Below, piece after piece: positions 42,073 through 50,973 of a stretch of DNA of 64,000 nucleotides. The position numbers and the translations under genes are program-made. The stretch is from Cupriavidus sp. WGlv3 (GTDB taxonomy: Bacteria > Pseudomonadota > Gammaproteobacteria > Burkholderiales > Burkholderiaceae): the NCBI RefSeq assembly GCF_023952475.1, contig NZ_JALHRX010000022.1:17843-81842 (forward strand), in the 5' to 3' direction. The notes beneath the pieces were generated by a model that saw only the letters and a list, made by a program, of their open reading frames with translations, did not search any database and had not been told where the DNA came from. How positions within the stretch are numbered: position 1 is the stretch's first letter; each line of letters begins with the position of its first letter.

Positions 42073-42918
42073 ATGGTAATCGATATTGGCGAAAATATTG
42101 AGGCGAATAATTCGAGCCCTTTTGTTCTTTTTGGGGGCGTGAATGTGCTTGAGTCACTGGATCTCGCTGTTGTTTCATGCGAGGAGTACATCCGTGTTAC
42201 TCAAAAGCTCGGCATACCCTACGTCTTCAAGGCAAGTTTCGATAAAGCAAACCGTTCTTCTATTCACTCCTACCGGGGACCTGGTCTGGATGAAGGACTG
42301 AAGATTTTCGAAGCAGTGAAAGCGAAGTTTGGCGTACCCGTGATCACGGATGTCCACGAGCCTTGGCAAGCCCCATTGGTTGCCGAGGTCGTCGACGTCC
42401 TCCAACTACCCGCATTCCTCGCCCGCCAAACCGACCTCGTTGTCGCTTTGGCGAAAACCGGCAAGCCCGTCAACATCAAGAAGCCTCAATTCCTTAGCCC
42501 GACGCAGGTCGCCAACATCGTCGAAAAGTTCAAAGAGGCGGGCAACGATCAACTGATCCTTTGCGATCGCGGAACCTGCTTTGGCTACGACAACCTCGTC
42601 GTCGACATGCTCGGTTTCGGCGTGATGAAGCGGGTCACCAACGACATGCCGATCATTTTCGACGTCACGCATGCCTTGCAGCAGCGCGATCCTAATGGCG
42701 CCGCATCGGGTGGCAGGCGCCAGCAAGTCGTTGAACTTGCTCGTTCGGGCATGGCGGTCGGTCTGGCCGGCCTCTTCCTCGAGGCGCATCCGGACCCTGC
42801 CAACGCCAAGTGCGATGGACCGAGTGCCTTGCCGCTGGACAAGCTCGAACCATTTCTAACACAGGTGAAGGCAGTGGACGACCTGGTGAAGTCGTGTGCT
42901 CCGCTTCATATCGAATAG
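42073..42918 (+). CDS. kdsA: 3-deoxy-8-phosphooctulonate (Kdo-8-P) synthase
   Basis: A 281-residue KdsA, which condenses phosphoenolpyruvate with D-arabinose 5-phosphate to give Kdo 8-phosphate. Motifs: VFKASFDKANRSS at about 52-64, ITDVHEPWQ at about 95-103, PAFLARQTDL at 115-124, NIKKPQF at 135-141 and IFDVTHALQQ near 196-205. It is likely a second, capsule-linked copy next to the housekeeping gene assumed elsewhere. The first about 80 codons are AT-rich like the upstream gene, and the rest is GC-rich, so a recombination boundary probably lies inside it at about 42300-42400. Confidence 0.95.
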   Translation: MVIDIGENIEANNSSPFVLFGGVNVLESLDLAVVSCEEYIRVTQKLGIPYVFKASFDKANRSSIHSYRGPGLDEGLKIFEAVKAKFGVPVITDVHEPWQAPLVAEVVDVLQLPAFLARQTDLVVALAKTGKPVNIKKPQFLSPTQVANIVEKFKEAGNDQLILCDRGTCFGYDNLVVDMLGFGVMKRVTNDMPIIFDVTHALQQRDPNGAASGGRRQQVVELARSGMAVGLAGLFLEAHPDPANAKCDGPSALPLDKLEPFLTQVKAVDDLVKSCAPLHIE

Positions 42919-42980
42919 CAGTTTGGGGTCACCGGTGGGCAATGACCGGCACGCATAACATTAGGGAATGTGAGAGAACG

Positions 42981-43943
42981 ATGACTGAAGTCATTGCATT
43001 GGCACGCAACGTCGTTGCCACCGAGATCCAGGCACTGGACCGCATGTCGGGGCGGATCGATTCGGGATTCGAGAAGGCGGTCGAAATCATTTTGCGTGCT
43101 CGCGGCCGCGTGGTGGTGGTCGGCATGGGCAAGTCCGGGCTGATCGGCAAGAAGATCGCCGCAACCATGGCGTCGACGGGTACGCCGGCGTTTTCCGTGC
43201 ATCCGGGCGAAGCTTTCCATGGCGATCTCGGCATGATCAAGCCGATTGATGTCGTGCTGATGATCTCGAACAGCGGGGAAACGGAAGAACTGATCCGCAT
43301 CCTGCCGTTTCTCGAGCATCAGCAGAATCCGGTTATCGCGATGACCGGAAAGGTGCATTCCACGCTGGCGCGGCACGCGGATGTGGTGCTGGACATCTCG
43401 GTCGAACGCGAAGCCTGCAATAACAACCTGGCACCGACCAGTTCCACCACCGCCACGCTGGTAATGGGCGATGCGCTCGCTGTGGTCCTTTCGGTCAAGC
43501 GGGGCTTCCAGCCCGAGGATTTCGCGCGATTCCACCCGGGCGGAAGCCTGGGCCGGAAACTCCTGACCCGCGTGACGGATGTCATGCACAAGGAGAACCT
43601 GCCGGTTTGTCGCCCGGATGCATCGTTCCGCGATGTAGTGCATGTCATCAACCGCGGCCGCCTCGGCATGGCGCTGGTGATGGAAGGCGAGCAACTGCAG
43701 GGCGTAATCACGGATGGCGACGTGCGCCGCGCGTTCGACTCCGACCGCGATTACAAGGCGATCATGGCCAGGCACATCATGTCCACCGATCCGAAGACCG
43801 CATCGCCGGGCGAACGCTTTGCCGATGCGGAAGCGCGGATCCATGCCGCCAGGATCGGCGCACTGGTGGTGAAAAACGAGTCGGATCGGGTCGTCGGCAT
43901 CCTGCAAATCCACGATCTGGGAAGTGATGAGCCTGCCGTCTGA
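42981..43943 (+). CDS. kpsF: D-arabinose-5-phosphate isomerase
   Basis: A 320-residue KpsF/KdsD-type isomerase, converting ribulose 5-phosphate to arabinose 5-phosphate for Kdo synthesis. A SIS domain at about residues 35-165 (VVVVGMGKSGLIGKKIAATMASTGTPAFSVHPGEAFHGDLGM in outline; ISNSGETEEL) is followed by two CBS domains at about 205-315 (VTDVMHKENLPV and MARHIMSTDPKTASP). It stands between kdsA and kpsC and overlaps the kpsC start by 17 bp. The ATG at 42981 follows an AGAGA-type ribosome binding site. Confidence 0.95.
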   Translation: MTEVIALARNVVATEIQALDRMSGRIDSGFEKAVEIILRARGRVVVVGMGKSGLIGKKIAATMASTGTPAFSVHPGEAFHGDLGMIKPIDVVLMISNSGETEELIRILPFLEHQQNPVIAMTGKVHSTLARHADVVLDISVEREACNNNLAPTSSTTATLVMGDALAVVLSVKRGFQPEDFARFHPGGSLGRKLLTRVTDVMHKENLPVCRPDASFRDVVHVINRGRLGMALVMEGEQLQGVITDGDVRRAFDSDRDYKAIMARHIMSTDPKTASPGERFADAEARIHAARIGALVVKNESDRVVGILQIHDLGSDEPAV

Positions 43944-46053
43944 GGGCGCGATCGGCGTTCTTTCCCACGGCATTCGCCGAATTGAACACCTGTCTGCTTT
44001 CCTGGGCGAGCCGGTGGCCCTGGTGCATCCGTTGCGAGGCGCAGCGGTACCGCTGTCCGCCGTTGCCGCATGGGGGCGGCGGCCTACCGCCCGCAAGGCC
44101 CGGGCGTTCGCGAATTCCCGTGGCATCGAGCGCTTCCTGTGTCTCGAAGACGGCTTTCTGCGCTCGCTGTACCCCGGAGCGTCGTCGCCGACTTGTTCGC
44201 TGGTAGTCGATGATCGCGGCATCTATTACGACGCATCGCAGCCTTCCCGGCTGGACGAGCTGATTTCCACGCCGTTGCTGCCGTCCGAGCAGGCAAGGGC
44301 CTGGCAACTGATCGAACGCTGGCGAGACGCGGGGATCTCCAAGTACAACTATGCGCCGGCGCCGGCGCCGGCATCGCTGCCGGCACAGCCATACGTGCTT
44401 GTGGTTGACCAGACCGCGAACGATGCCTCGGTGCAGTTTGGCCTGGCAGACGGCGACAGTTTCCGCCGCATGCTCGAGTCAGCGTTGCAGGCATATCCGG
44501 ATTGCACGATCCTGGTCAAGGAGCACCCAGAGGTCGCGCTCGGACGCAAACGTGGTTATCTCGGGCAGATCCTGGACCACGGCGGCTATCCGCGCGTGGA
44601 GCGGATCCAGGACGACGTCCACGTGGTGCCGCTGATCCGCGGCGCGCGGGCCGTCTTCGCCGTTACCTCGCAGGTCGGCTTCGAAGCGCTCCTGCATGGC
44701 AAGACGGTTCATACCTTTGGCATGCCTTTCTATGCCGGATGGGGCCTGACGATTGATGCATTGTCGGCCCCGGCGCGGCGGCATCCCGTTTCGGTGGAGC
44801 AACTGGCATTTGCCGCGCTGGTCCGCTACACGCGCTACGTCCAGCCACATACCGGAAGCCGTTGCGAGGTAGAAGACGCCATCGACTACCTGGCACTGCA
44901 GCGCCGGATGGCTCAGCAGTTTCCGCGGCGCCTGCATGCAATTGGCTTTTCCCGCTGGAAGCGGAAAATCCTGAAGGACTTCCTGCAAGGTCACGAGGTA
45001 ATTTTCCATCGCGGTCTGCGATATGTACCGCAGGGCGCGTCGCTGCTGCGCTGGGGCCAGAGTGTCGACGCAACGGTGCGACCCGATCTGGCGGTGATCA
45101 CGGTGGAGGATGGCTTCTTGCGTTCTGTTGGCCTGGGCGCGCAGCTGGTCCGTCCGCTGTCGTGGGTGTTTGATCGTTCCGGCATCTATTACGACGCGAC
45201 CTCCGAGTCCGACCTGGAGCGACTGTTGGCGAGTGCCGAATTCGATGCCGCTACCCTTTCGCGCGCAGCGCGACTGCGCGAATCCATCATCCATGCCGGG
45301 CTCACCAAGTACAACGTCGGGTCAGGCAGCTGGACCCGGCCTGCAGGCGTTGGCCGGGTAATTCTGGTAGTCGGCCAGGTGGAGGCGGATGCGTCGCTGC
45401 TTTTCGGGGCACCTGGCATCCGCACCAACCGCGCGCTGCTCGAGGCGGTGCGCGCCGAGGTGCCTGGCGCGTATCTGGTCTATAAGCCCCATCCCGATGT
45501 CATGAGCGGCTTGCGCGGCAATCGCGACGAGGAAAAGGCGCTCGCCGCGCTGTGCGACGAACTGGTGACGGACTGTCCGATGGACCGGCTTATTGCCGCT
45601 GTCGATGGCGTCCATGTCCTGACCTCGCTTGCCGGGTTCGAGGCCATGCTCCGGGGCAAGCCGGTCACGACGCACGGTGCGCCGTTCTATGCCGGCTGGG
45701 GCCTCACGGATGACCGGTGCGAAACGCCACGTCGGCATCGTCGTCTTTCGCTCGACATGCTCGTTGCGGGTGCGCTGATCCTGTATCCGCGCTATGTCTT
45801 GCGCGATGGCAAGCACGGATTCGCGACGCCGGAAATTGTGGTGGACCACATCCTGTCGTGGCGCGATGAGGCACCAGCCCGTGCGTCGGGACTCCGGCGC
45901 CATTTGATTCAGTCGCTGCTGCGTCCATGGATCCGCTGGCGTGACGGCGCCGCCGGGCGAGACGGTCGGAGGTCCCGGGGAGCCGATCCTGCCGGTCTGG
46001 CGCATCCGCAGCATTGCACGGCGCATCGACGGGTATCTGCGCCAGAGCAATAA
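43927..46053 (+). CDS. kpsC: capsule Kdo-linker transferase, two-module
   Basis: A 708-residue KpsC/LipA protein. KpsC adds beta-Kdo residues to the lipid anchor of group 2 capsules. The internal duplication is plain: LCLEDGFLRS...GIYYDASQPSRLD (about 72-111) and ITVEDGFLRS...SGIYYDATSESDLE (about 391-431), each with its own later VKEHPEV/YKPHPDV and VGFEALLHGKTVHTFGMPFYAGWG / AGFEAMLRGKPVTTHGAPFYAGWG motif. ATG at 43927 is preferred over a GTG one codon earlier. The last about 35 codons have atypical codon use, while the next frame over is more gene-like, so a frameshift near 45950 is possible. Confidence 0.93.
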   Translation: MSLPSEGAIGVLSHGIRRIEHLSAFLGEPVALVHPLRGAAVPLSAVAAWGRRPTARKARAFANSRGIERFLCLEDGFLRSLYPGASSPTCSLVVDDRGIYYDASQPSRLDELISTPLLPSEQARAWQLIERWRDAGISKYNYAPAPAPASLPAQPYVLVVDQTANDASVQFGLADGDSFRRMLESALQAYPDCTILVKEHPEVALGRKRGYLGQILDHGGYPRVERIQDDVHVVPLIRGARAVFAVTSQVGFEALLHGKTVHTFGMPFYAGWGLTIDALSAPARRHPVSVEQLAFAALVRYTRYVQPHTGSRCEVEDAIDYLALQRRMAQQFPRRLHAIGFSRWKRKILKDFLQGHEVIFHRGLRYVPQGASLLRWGQSVDATVRPDLAVITVEDGFLRSVGLGAQLVRPLSWVFDRSGIYYDATSESDLERLLASAEFDAATLSRAARLRESIIHAGLTKYNVGSGSWTRPAGVGRVILVVGQVEADASLLFGAPGIRTNRALLEAVRAEVPGAYLVYKPHPDVMSGLRGNRDEEKALAALCDELVTDCPMDRLIAAVDGVHVLTSLAGFEAMLRGKPVTTHGAPFYAGWGLTDDRCETPRRHRRLSLDMLVAGALILYPRYVLRDGKHGFATPEIVVDHILSWRDEAPARASGLRRHLIQSLLRPWIRWRDGAAGRDGRRSRGADPAGLAHPQHCTAHRRVSAPEQ

Positions 46054-46117
46054 GACGCTGCAGAACAAAGACAGAATCACAAATAACAGAATACAAGAGC
46101 AGCACGAGGGTCGAGAA

Positions 46118-47548
46118 ATGTTGTCGTTCAGGAAGCCATCCGGAAGTATCGACATCCCCAGTCTGTCGCAGGGAAGTGGAGGGGCCACTCCGCACGACGC
46201 TGCAGGGCCTGCCGCGACGGAGCCGGCGAGCCTGGAACAGATTGCCAGGCATCGCCGCATCCTGCTGCTACAAGGACCGAACGGCCCGTTCTTCGCGCGC
46301 CTGCGCGACCTGCTGACGGCCAAAGGCTGCCAGGTCACCAAAGTCAACTTCAACGGCGGCGACGATGCCTTCTATCGCCGCGGTGACATTGTCAGGTTCG
46401 TGCAGCCGATGGTGCTGTGGGAGGCGGTGCTCCGTAGCCTGGTTGCGGAGCGGCGTATCGACGCCATCGTGGTATTCGGCACCAGCCGTCGCCACCACCG
46501 CATTGCCGCGCGGGTGGCCGAGGCTCTGGGCATTGCATTGTGGGCGTTCGAAGAGGGCTACGTGCGTCCGGACTACATCACGCTGGAGTGCGGCGGCGTG
46601 AATGCGGATTCACCGCTTGACCTGCTTGGGATCCCGGAGATTCCGAAGGTCACGGTGCCGCCGAAGCCCCGCAAGTTCCGCCATTCGTTCCGCAAGATGG
46701 CGCTGTACTCGTTCTGGTACTTTGCCGGCGGCATGGCCGCTGCGAGCCGCTATCCGCATTACCAGCATCACAAGCCGTTCGGCGTGCACGAACTGGGGCA
46801 GTGGACACGGGCGGCATACCGCAAGCAGGTATATCGCTGGCAGGAGCGGTCGCTGCGCGAGCAGTTGCTGGCGAACGAGCATCCCCACTTTTTCCTGGCT
46901 CCGCTTCAGGTCTACAACGACAGCCAGATTCGGGTACATAGCCCCTGGCGCCGGATCGAGGATTTTATCGAGTGGACCGCGCATTCTTTTGCCGAGCATG
47001 CGCCGGCCGACAGCGTGCTGGTGTTCAAGCATCATCCGATGGATCGGGGCCATAGCGATTACGCAGCCTTTATTGAGGCATGCGCCGCACGCTTCGGTGC
47101 CAGCGGCCGCATCGTCTATATTCACGATGCCCACCTGCCATCGTTGATGCACCGTTGCATGGGATTGGTGACGGTGAACTCCACGACCGGTTTGCAGGCC
47201 TTGTTTCACCGTGTCCCCGTCATTGCGCTTGGCCGCTGCTTTTACGCCAAGCCCGGCCTGACTTACCAAGGGTCCCTGGATGCCTTCTGGAATGATCCAG
47301 GCGCTGTCGACATGCGGGTCTATGCGCGCTTTCGCAACTACCTGGTGCGGGTGTCTCAGATCAACTCGTCGTTCTATGCCGACGACATGCTGGTGCCTGT
47401 TCCGGAGCAGCGTCGCAAGGATCTGCAAAGGCGGAAACTGGCGCGTCTGCTGTTTGTCGCCGGCCTCGTCACCGCCGATGCCTATAGCGGCCGGGTCTGG
47501 GATATCAACGCAACCGTTAACGTACTGGCTGCGCTGCTGGTTGGATGA
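46118..47548 (+). CDS. kpsS: capsule Kdo transferase
   Basis: A 476-residue KpsS/LipB protein, which puts the first beta-Kdo on the lysophosphatidylglycerol anchor of the capsule. Motifs: LLLQGPNGPFFARL at about 49-62, WAFEEGYVRPDYITLECGGVN at about 142-162, APLQVYNDSQI near 266-276, FKHHPMDRG near 306-314, and VNSTTGLQALFHRVPVIALGRCFY near 350-373. The frame is open upstream through 45941, but the ATG at 46118 with GAGGGTCGAG upstream fits the family start. It closes the visible capsule operon. It is preceded by an AT-richer linker (46060-46110). Confidence 0.93.
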   Translation: MLSFRKPSGSIDIPSLSQGSGGATPHDAAGPAATEPASLEQIARHRRILLLQGPNGPFFARLRDLLTAKGCQVTKVNFNGGDDAFYRRGDIVRFVQPMVLWEAVLRSLVAERRIDAIVVFGTSRRHHRIAARVAEALGIALWAFEEGYVRPDYITLECGGVNADSPLDLLGIPEIPKVTVPPKPRKFRHSFRKMALYSFWYFAGGMAAASRYPHYQHHKPFGVHELGQWTRAAYRKQVYRWQERSLREQLLANEHPHFFLAPLQVYNDSQIRVHSPWRRIEDFIEWTAHSFAEHAPADSVLVFKHHPMDRGHSDYAAFIEACAARFGASGRIVYIHDAHLPSLMHRCMGLVTVNSTTGLQALFHRVPVIALGRCFYAKPGLTYQGSLDAFWNDPGAVDMRVYARFRNYLVRVSQINSSFYADDMLVPVPEQRRKDLQRRKLARLLFVAGLVTADAYSGRVWDINATVNVLAALLVG

Positions 47549-47608
47549 GCGATACGACCGGTGGGCCCGGCTGGTGCTGCGCATGACCAAGTCATTTCCT
47601 TGCCTCCG

Positions 47609-47704
47609 TCATACGTGTTCGTCGCGCCAGTCTTGCGCTGCCGATTCCATCACGAAGGCGGCAAGGCCAATCACTGCAAATAGAACAAGGCTGAGAACCA
47701 GCAT
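47609..47704 (-). CDS. possible 31-residue membrane peptide
   Basis: On the minus strand, ATG at 47704 is preceded by AAAGGACT (ribosome binding site 7-9 bases ahead) and followed by a 31-codon frame ending in TGA at 47609-47611. The product starts MLVLSLVLFAVIGLAAFVME, one hydrophobic helix, and ends DWRDEHV. It lies antisense to nothing known, downstream of kpsS. It is small, so support is limited to the ribosome binding site and the amphipathic layout. Confidence 0.4.
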   Translation of the reverse strand: MLVLSLVLFAVIGLAAFVMESAAQDWRDEHV

Positions 47705-47950
47705 GCGAGTCCTTTGTCGAGCGTTCAGCTCCTTGTTCTATTCAACGGCTCGCGCATGCCGGTCATAAATTGGAGGAAACCCGGATGTCAGTCAAATCTG
47801 CGTAGCAGTGAATCCCTGTCTTATTCGCGACCGGAAAGCTGCTGTGGGTGCCGACTGGATATTGTTTCAAAACTACAACAGTCAAGACGGTAGCATTGCC
47901 GAGCCGGTCCGGTCGGACGCTATCCGGCTGTCCCAGGTTTGATCTGCCGC

Positions 47951-47975
47951 TATACTGTCGGGCGCCCCGGCGCCC
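47951..47975 (+). promoter_or_regulatory. possible -10 element and GC hairpin ahead of the membrane-protein operon
   Basis: TATACT at 47951-47956 resembles a -10 box, but the -35 box is poor. It is followed at once by GGGCGCC-CC-GGCGCCC (47960-47975), a perfect 7-bp stem, and by the palindrome ACCGGCTAGCCGGT at 47984-47997. The first gene starts at 48056. The 350 bp from 47705 to 48055 contain no other supported gene. Confidence 0.3.
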
Positions 47976-48055
47976 TTAGCGTTACCGGCTAGCCGGTCCA
48001 CCCGCATTACCCCCGCTGCGCCCCCAGCCCCCATTCTTCGCCCCCACTCATCGCC

Positions 48056-48400
48056 ATGAGAGAACGCATCGCCGGCTTCCTGCTGATGATCTTTATCGTC
48101 CCGTTGGCCGTCCTCGGATACCTCCTGATCGTCTATATCGGTTTTTTCGGCAAGACCGAGCGCGGCCGGGCAGGGGTGCGGGCGCTCGATCATTTCGTCA
48201 ATGCGACGCTGCTCAACGGCTACGCCTGGGAGTCGGTGTCTTCGCACGCCTGGCGCGAGCAGCATCGCTGGTGGGCACGATTCATCATCTGGTTTACCGA
48301 CAAGTTCCAGCAGGACCATTGCCGGCGCGCCAACAAGCGCGAGCAGCCGATCGTGGACCTGGTACTCAAGAAAAAGCTCCATCACCGGACGCAAGGATGA
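48056..48400 (+). CDS. small membrane protein, hypothetical
   Basis: A 114-residue protein with one strongly hydrophobic N-terminal segment (about residues 6-30, LLMIFIVPLAVLGYLLIVYIG in outline). A polar, His/Trp/Arg-rich soluble part follows (SSHAWREQHRWWARFIIW) that may be membrane-peripheral. I do not recognise the family. Its stop overlaps the start of the hydrolase gene (ATGA at 48397-48400), so the two products are made together. Confidence 0.7.
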   Translation: MRERIAGFLLMIFIVPLAVLGYLLIVYIGFFGKTERGRAGVRALDHFVNATLLNGYAWESVSSHAWREQHRWWARFIIWFTDKFQQDHCRRANKREQPIVDLVLKKKLHHRTQG

Positions 48401-49575
48401 GCACTGCCGCTCAGGACAAGCCCGCGCAGGCTGCTTCGGCCAGCGTTAGGCGCCGCAAGGTCTATTACGTCAGCGGCTTCGATCCGCGTGGCGCGGCGTT
48501 CTATCACCGCCTGTATCGCGAAGAGTCCGCCAAGCAGGCCGTCCATCATGGCGGTTCGGTCGCCGTCGGTGCGCGCTCGCGGCTGGGTGAGCATGTCAGC
48601 GCCTGGAACGTCGACAGTGAATGGGATGGCCATTCGGTTTCCACGGAGTACCAGTTCCTGCATTGGGATGACCTGGTGCGTCGGCACTGGGAGCCGAGCC
48701 TGACGCTGCTGGTGCTGGCGACGCTCGCCAGCTATGCGCGCTATATCGGTTGCGGCGCGTTCGGCCGCCTGAGCAAGACCTTCCGCGGGCCATTTTTCAG
48801 TGCGTTGTATCCGCTGGTTTATCTGGCGCTGCTGCTGATGCTGTCGCTCGGTCTCGGGATTGGCGCCTCGGCGGCGCTGTCGGCGGTGGGAGTGCATGGA
48901 TGGCTGGCGGTGACGGGCGGGATGGCCGCCGGTGCCGTGCTGTTCGGCGGCGGGGTTGCGCTGGCGAACCGGCTGGCGGTGTTCTGGCTGCTGCGGATCT
49001 ACCGTTTCGTGCAGGCGTGGGGCGAGCGCGAGCCCGAGGATGTCCGGCAGCGCATCGATGCGTTTGCGGACTGGATCCGCCGTGACCTGGAGGCATCGCC
49101 CTGCGACGAGGCGCTGGTGGTGGGCCATAGCGTCGGCTCGATCGTCGGCGTGTCGCTGGCGGCGCGCCTGGCGGATGCGCTGACACCGGCGCAGCGCCGC
49201 GGCCTGACGCTGGTGACGCTGGGGCAGTGCATTCCGCTTTTGAGCCTGATGCCGTCGGCCGTTGCGTTCCGCCGCGACCTGCAGCGCCTGTCGGCGGAGC
49301 GTGAGATGCAGTGGCTGGACATGAACGCCCGTGCCGATTCGCTGTGTTTCTCGCAGGCCAATCCGCTCGAAATCTCGGGCATTGCCGGCGTGGCCGCGGG
49401 CCGGCCGACCGCGCAGGTGGTGCGCCCGTTCCGCATGTTCGGCAAGCAGGAATACGCGCGCATGAAGCGCAGCAAGCAGCGCCTGCATTTCCAGTACCTG
49501 ATGGCAAGCGCCTTGCCTAACGAGTATGACTATTTCCGGATGACGGCCGGTCCGCGCCGCATCCAGCCTTTCTGA
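48397..49575 (+). CDS. membrane protein with alpha/beta hydrolase features
   Basis: A 392-residue protein. The N-terminal YYVSGFDPRGAAFYHRLYREES (about residues 23-44) resembles the first strand of a lipase-like fold. Two or three hydrophobic segments at about residues 135-205 are inserted. The C-terminal half contains VVGHSVGSIVGVSLAARL (about 246-263) with a G-H-S-V-G nucleophile elbow. The family looks like a conserved bacterial membrane-associated hydrolase of unknown substrate. It is coupled to the small membrane protein upstream, and a cytochrome P450 gene follows 18 bp later. Confidence 0.75.
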   Translation: MSTAAQDKPAQAASASVRRRKVYYVSGFDPRGAAFYHRLYREESAKQAVHHGGSVAVGARSRLGEHVSAWNVDSEWDGHSVSTEYQFLHWDDLVRRHWEPSLTLLVLATLASYARYIGCGAFGRLSKTFRGPFFSALYPLVYLALLLMLSLGLGIGASAALSAVGVHGWLAVTGGMAAGAVLFGGGVALANRLAVFWLLRIYRFVQAWGEREPEDVRQRIDAFADWIRRDLEASPCDEALVVGHSVGSIVGVSLAARLADALTPAQRRGLTLVTLGQCIPLLSLMPSAVAFRRDLQRLSAEREMQWLDMNARADSLCFSQANPLEISGIAGVAAGRPTAQVVRPFRMFGKQEYARMKRSKQRLHFQYLMASALPNEYDYFRMTAGPRRIQPF

Positions 49576-49593
49576 TACCCGCCGTTCGCCCCC

Positions 49594-50955
49594 ATGAATT
49601 TCCAGCCCCCGTACCCCAGGCCGCATGTGCGCAAGAGTTCGTTCCTGTTGCGCTTCCTGCGTGGCTGGAATTCCTGGATCGATGTGCTGTTCGAGCGCAG
49701 CTATTCGATGAAGATGGGCAAGATCTCGCAGCCCGGCATGGACATCTTCATGGTGAACGATGCCGACTGGGTGCGCCGGATTCTGGGGGATGCGCATGCG
49801 TATCCCAAGCACAAGCTGATGCACCGGATGCTCGAGCCGCTGCTGGGCACCAGCATCTTCACCACCAACGGTGGCCTGTGGGAACGGCAGCGCCGCCTGG
49901 TTGAGCCAGCGTTCGCGCAGGCGCGGCTCAGGCTCGTGTTCGCGCTGATGGCGGATTCGGTGTCGGGCATGACACAGCGCCTGGATGAGGTGGCGGACGG
50001 GCGTTCGTACGAGGTCGACGGCGAGATGACCTACGTGACGGCGGACATCATCTTCCGCACCATCCTGTCGGAAACGCTGGAGGAATCCGCGGCGAAGGAG
50101 ATCTACGACGCCTTCCTGGAATTCCAGCATCACGCGCAACGGGCGATGATCCTGATGATCTACCGGTTGCCGCCGGTGTATTCGGCCTGGGCCAGCAAGC
50201 GCGCGGCGAAGAAGATCCGGTCGATCCTGTCGGGGATCATCGCGCGGCGGATGGCGGAGCGCGACAGCGGGCAGGGCGGTGCAAGGCAGGACATCCTCGC
50301 CGCCATGATGGATGCTGTCGATCCGGTCAGCGGCGATCGGTTTACCTATGAAGAGCTGGTGGACCAGGTCTGCATGCTGTTCCTGGCCGGGCACGAGACA
50401 TCGGCCAGCGCGCTGACCTGGGCGCTTTATTTGATTTCGCAATGCCCGCACCTGCAGGACCAGATGCTGGCGGAGATCCAGGCCGCGGTGGGGGAACGGG
50501 ATTTCGAGCTGAGCGATATCAAGCGCCTGCCGACCGTGGGCAATGTGTTCCGCGAAACGCTGCGCCTGTACCCGCCGGTGGGGTTCTTCGTGCGCGAGGC
50601 CGCGCAGTCGCAGTGCATCCGCGACAAGTCGGTCAAGGAAGGCTCGCCGATCCTGATTTCGCCGTGGCTGCTGCATCGGCACCGCGCGTTGTGGGAGCGG
50701 CCGGACGAATTCGATCCGGATCGTTTCGACACGCCGGCCGGCAAGGAGTCGTCGAAGTGCGCGTATATCCCGTTCAGCAAGGGGCCGCGCGTATGCATCG
50801 GCGCTGCCTATGCAACGCAGGAGGCCGTGCTGATACTCGCCAGCATCGTTCGCCGGTATCGCGTGGAAGCCGATCCGGGGCACGTGCCGAAGGTGGTGGG
50901 GCGCGTAACGATCCGTTCGGGCAACGGGGTGCGCGTCAGGCTGCAACGCCGCTGA
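49594..50955 (+). CDS. cytochrome P450
   Basis: A 453-residue cytochrome P450 with the I-helix oxygen-binding motif AGHETS at 265-270, the E-x-x-R motif ETLR at 321-324 and the haem-binding loop FSKGPRVCIGA with the thiolate Cys401. No membrane anchor is seen, so it is soluble and needs separate redox partners, which are not encoded here. It resembles CYP102/CYP4-like fatty-acid-type P450s in the order of motifs, but the substrate is unknown. It is the last of the three-gene run (membrane protein, hydrolase, P450) next to the capsule locus. Confidence 0.93.
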   Translation: MNFQPPYPRPHVRKSSFLLRFLRGWNSWIDVLFERSYSMKMGKISQPGMDIFMVNDADWVRRILGDAHAYPKHKLMHRMLEPLLGTSIFTTNGGLWERQRRLVEPAFAQARLRLVFALMADSVSGMTQRLDEVADGRSYEVDGEMTYVTADIIFRTILSETLEESAAKEIYDAFLEFQHHAQRAMILMIYRLPPVYSAWASKRAAKKIRSILSGIIARRMAERDSGQGGARQDILAAMMDAVDPVSGDRFTYEELVDQVCMLFLAGHETSASALTWALYLISQCPHLQDQMLAEIQAAVGERDFELSDIKRLPTVGNVFRETLRLYPPVGFFVREAAQSQCIRDKSVKEGSPILISPWLLHRHRALWERPDEFDPDRFDTPAGKESSKCAYIPFSKGPRVCIGAAYATQEAVLILASIVRRYRVEADPGHVPKVVGRVTIRSGNGVRVRLQRR

Positions 50956-50973
50956 CCGGTGTTCTCGCGGCGG

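Noticed and set aside
48382..50946. An 854-codon minus-strand open frame opposite the hydrolase and P450 genes
   Set aside because: It is an antisense artefact; the plus strand encodes a P450 with all motifs intact.
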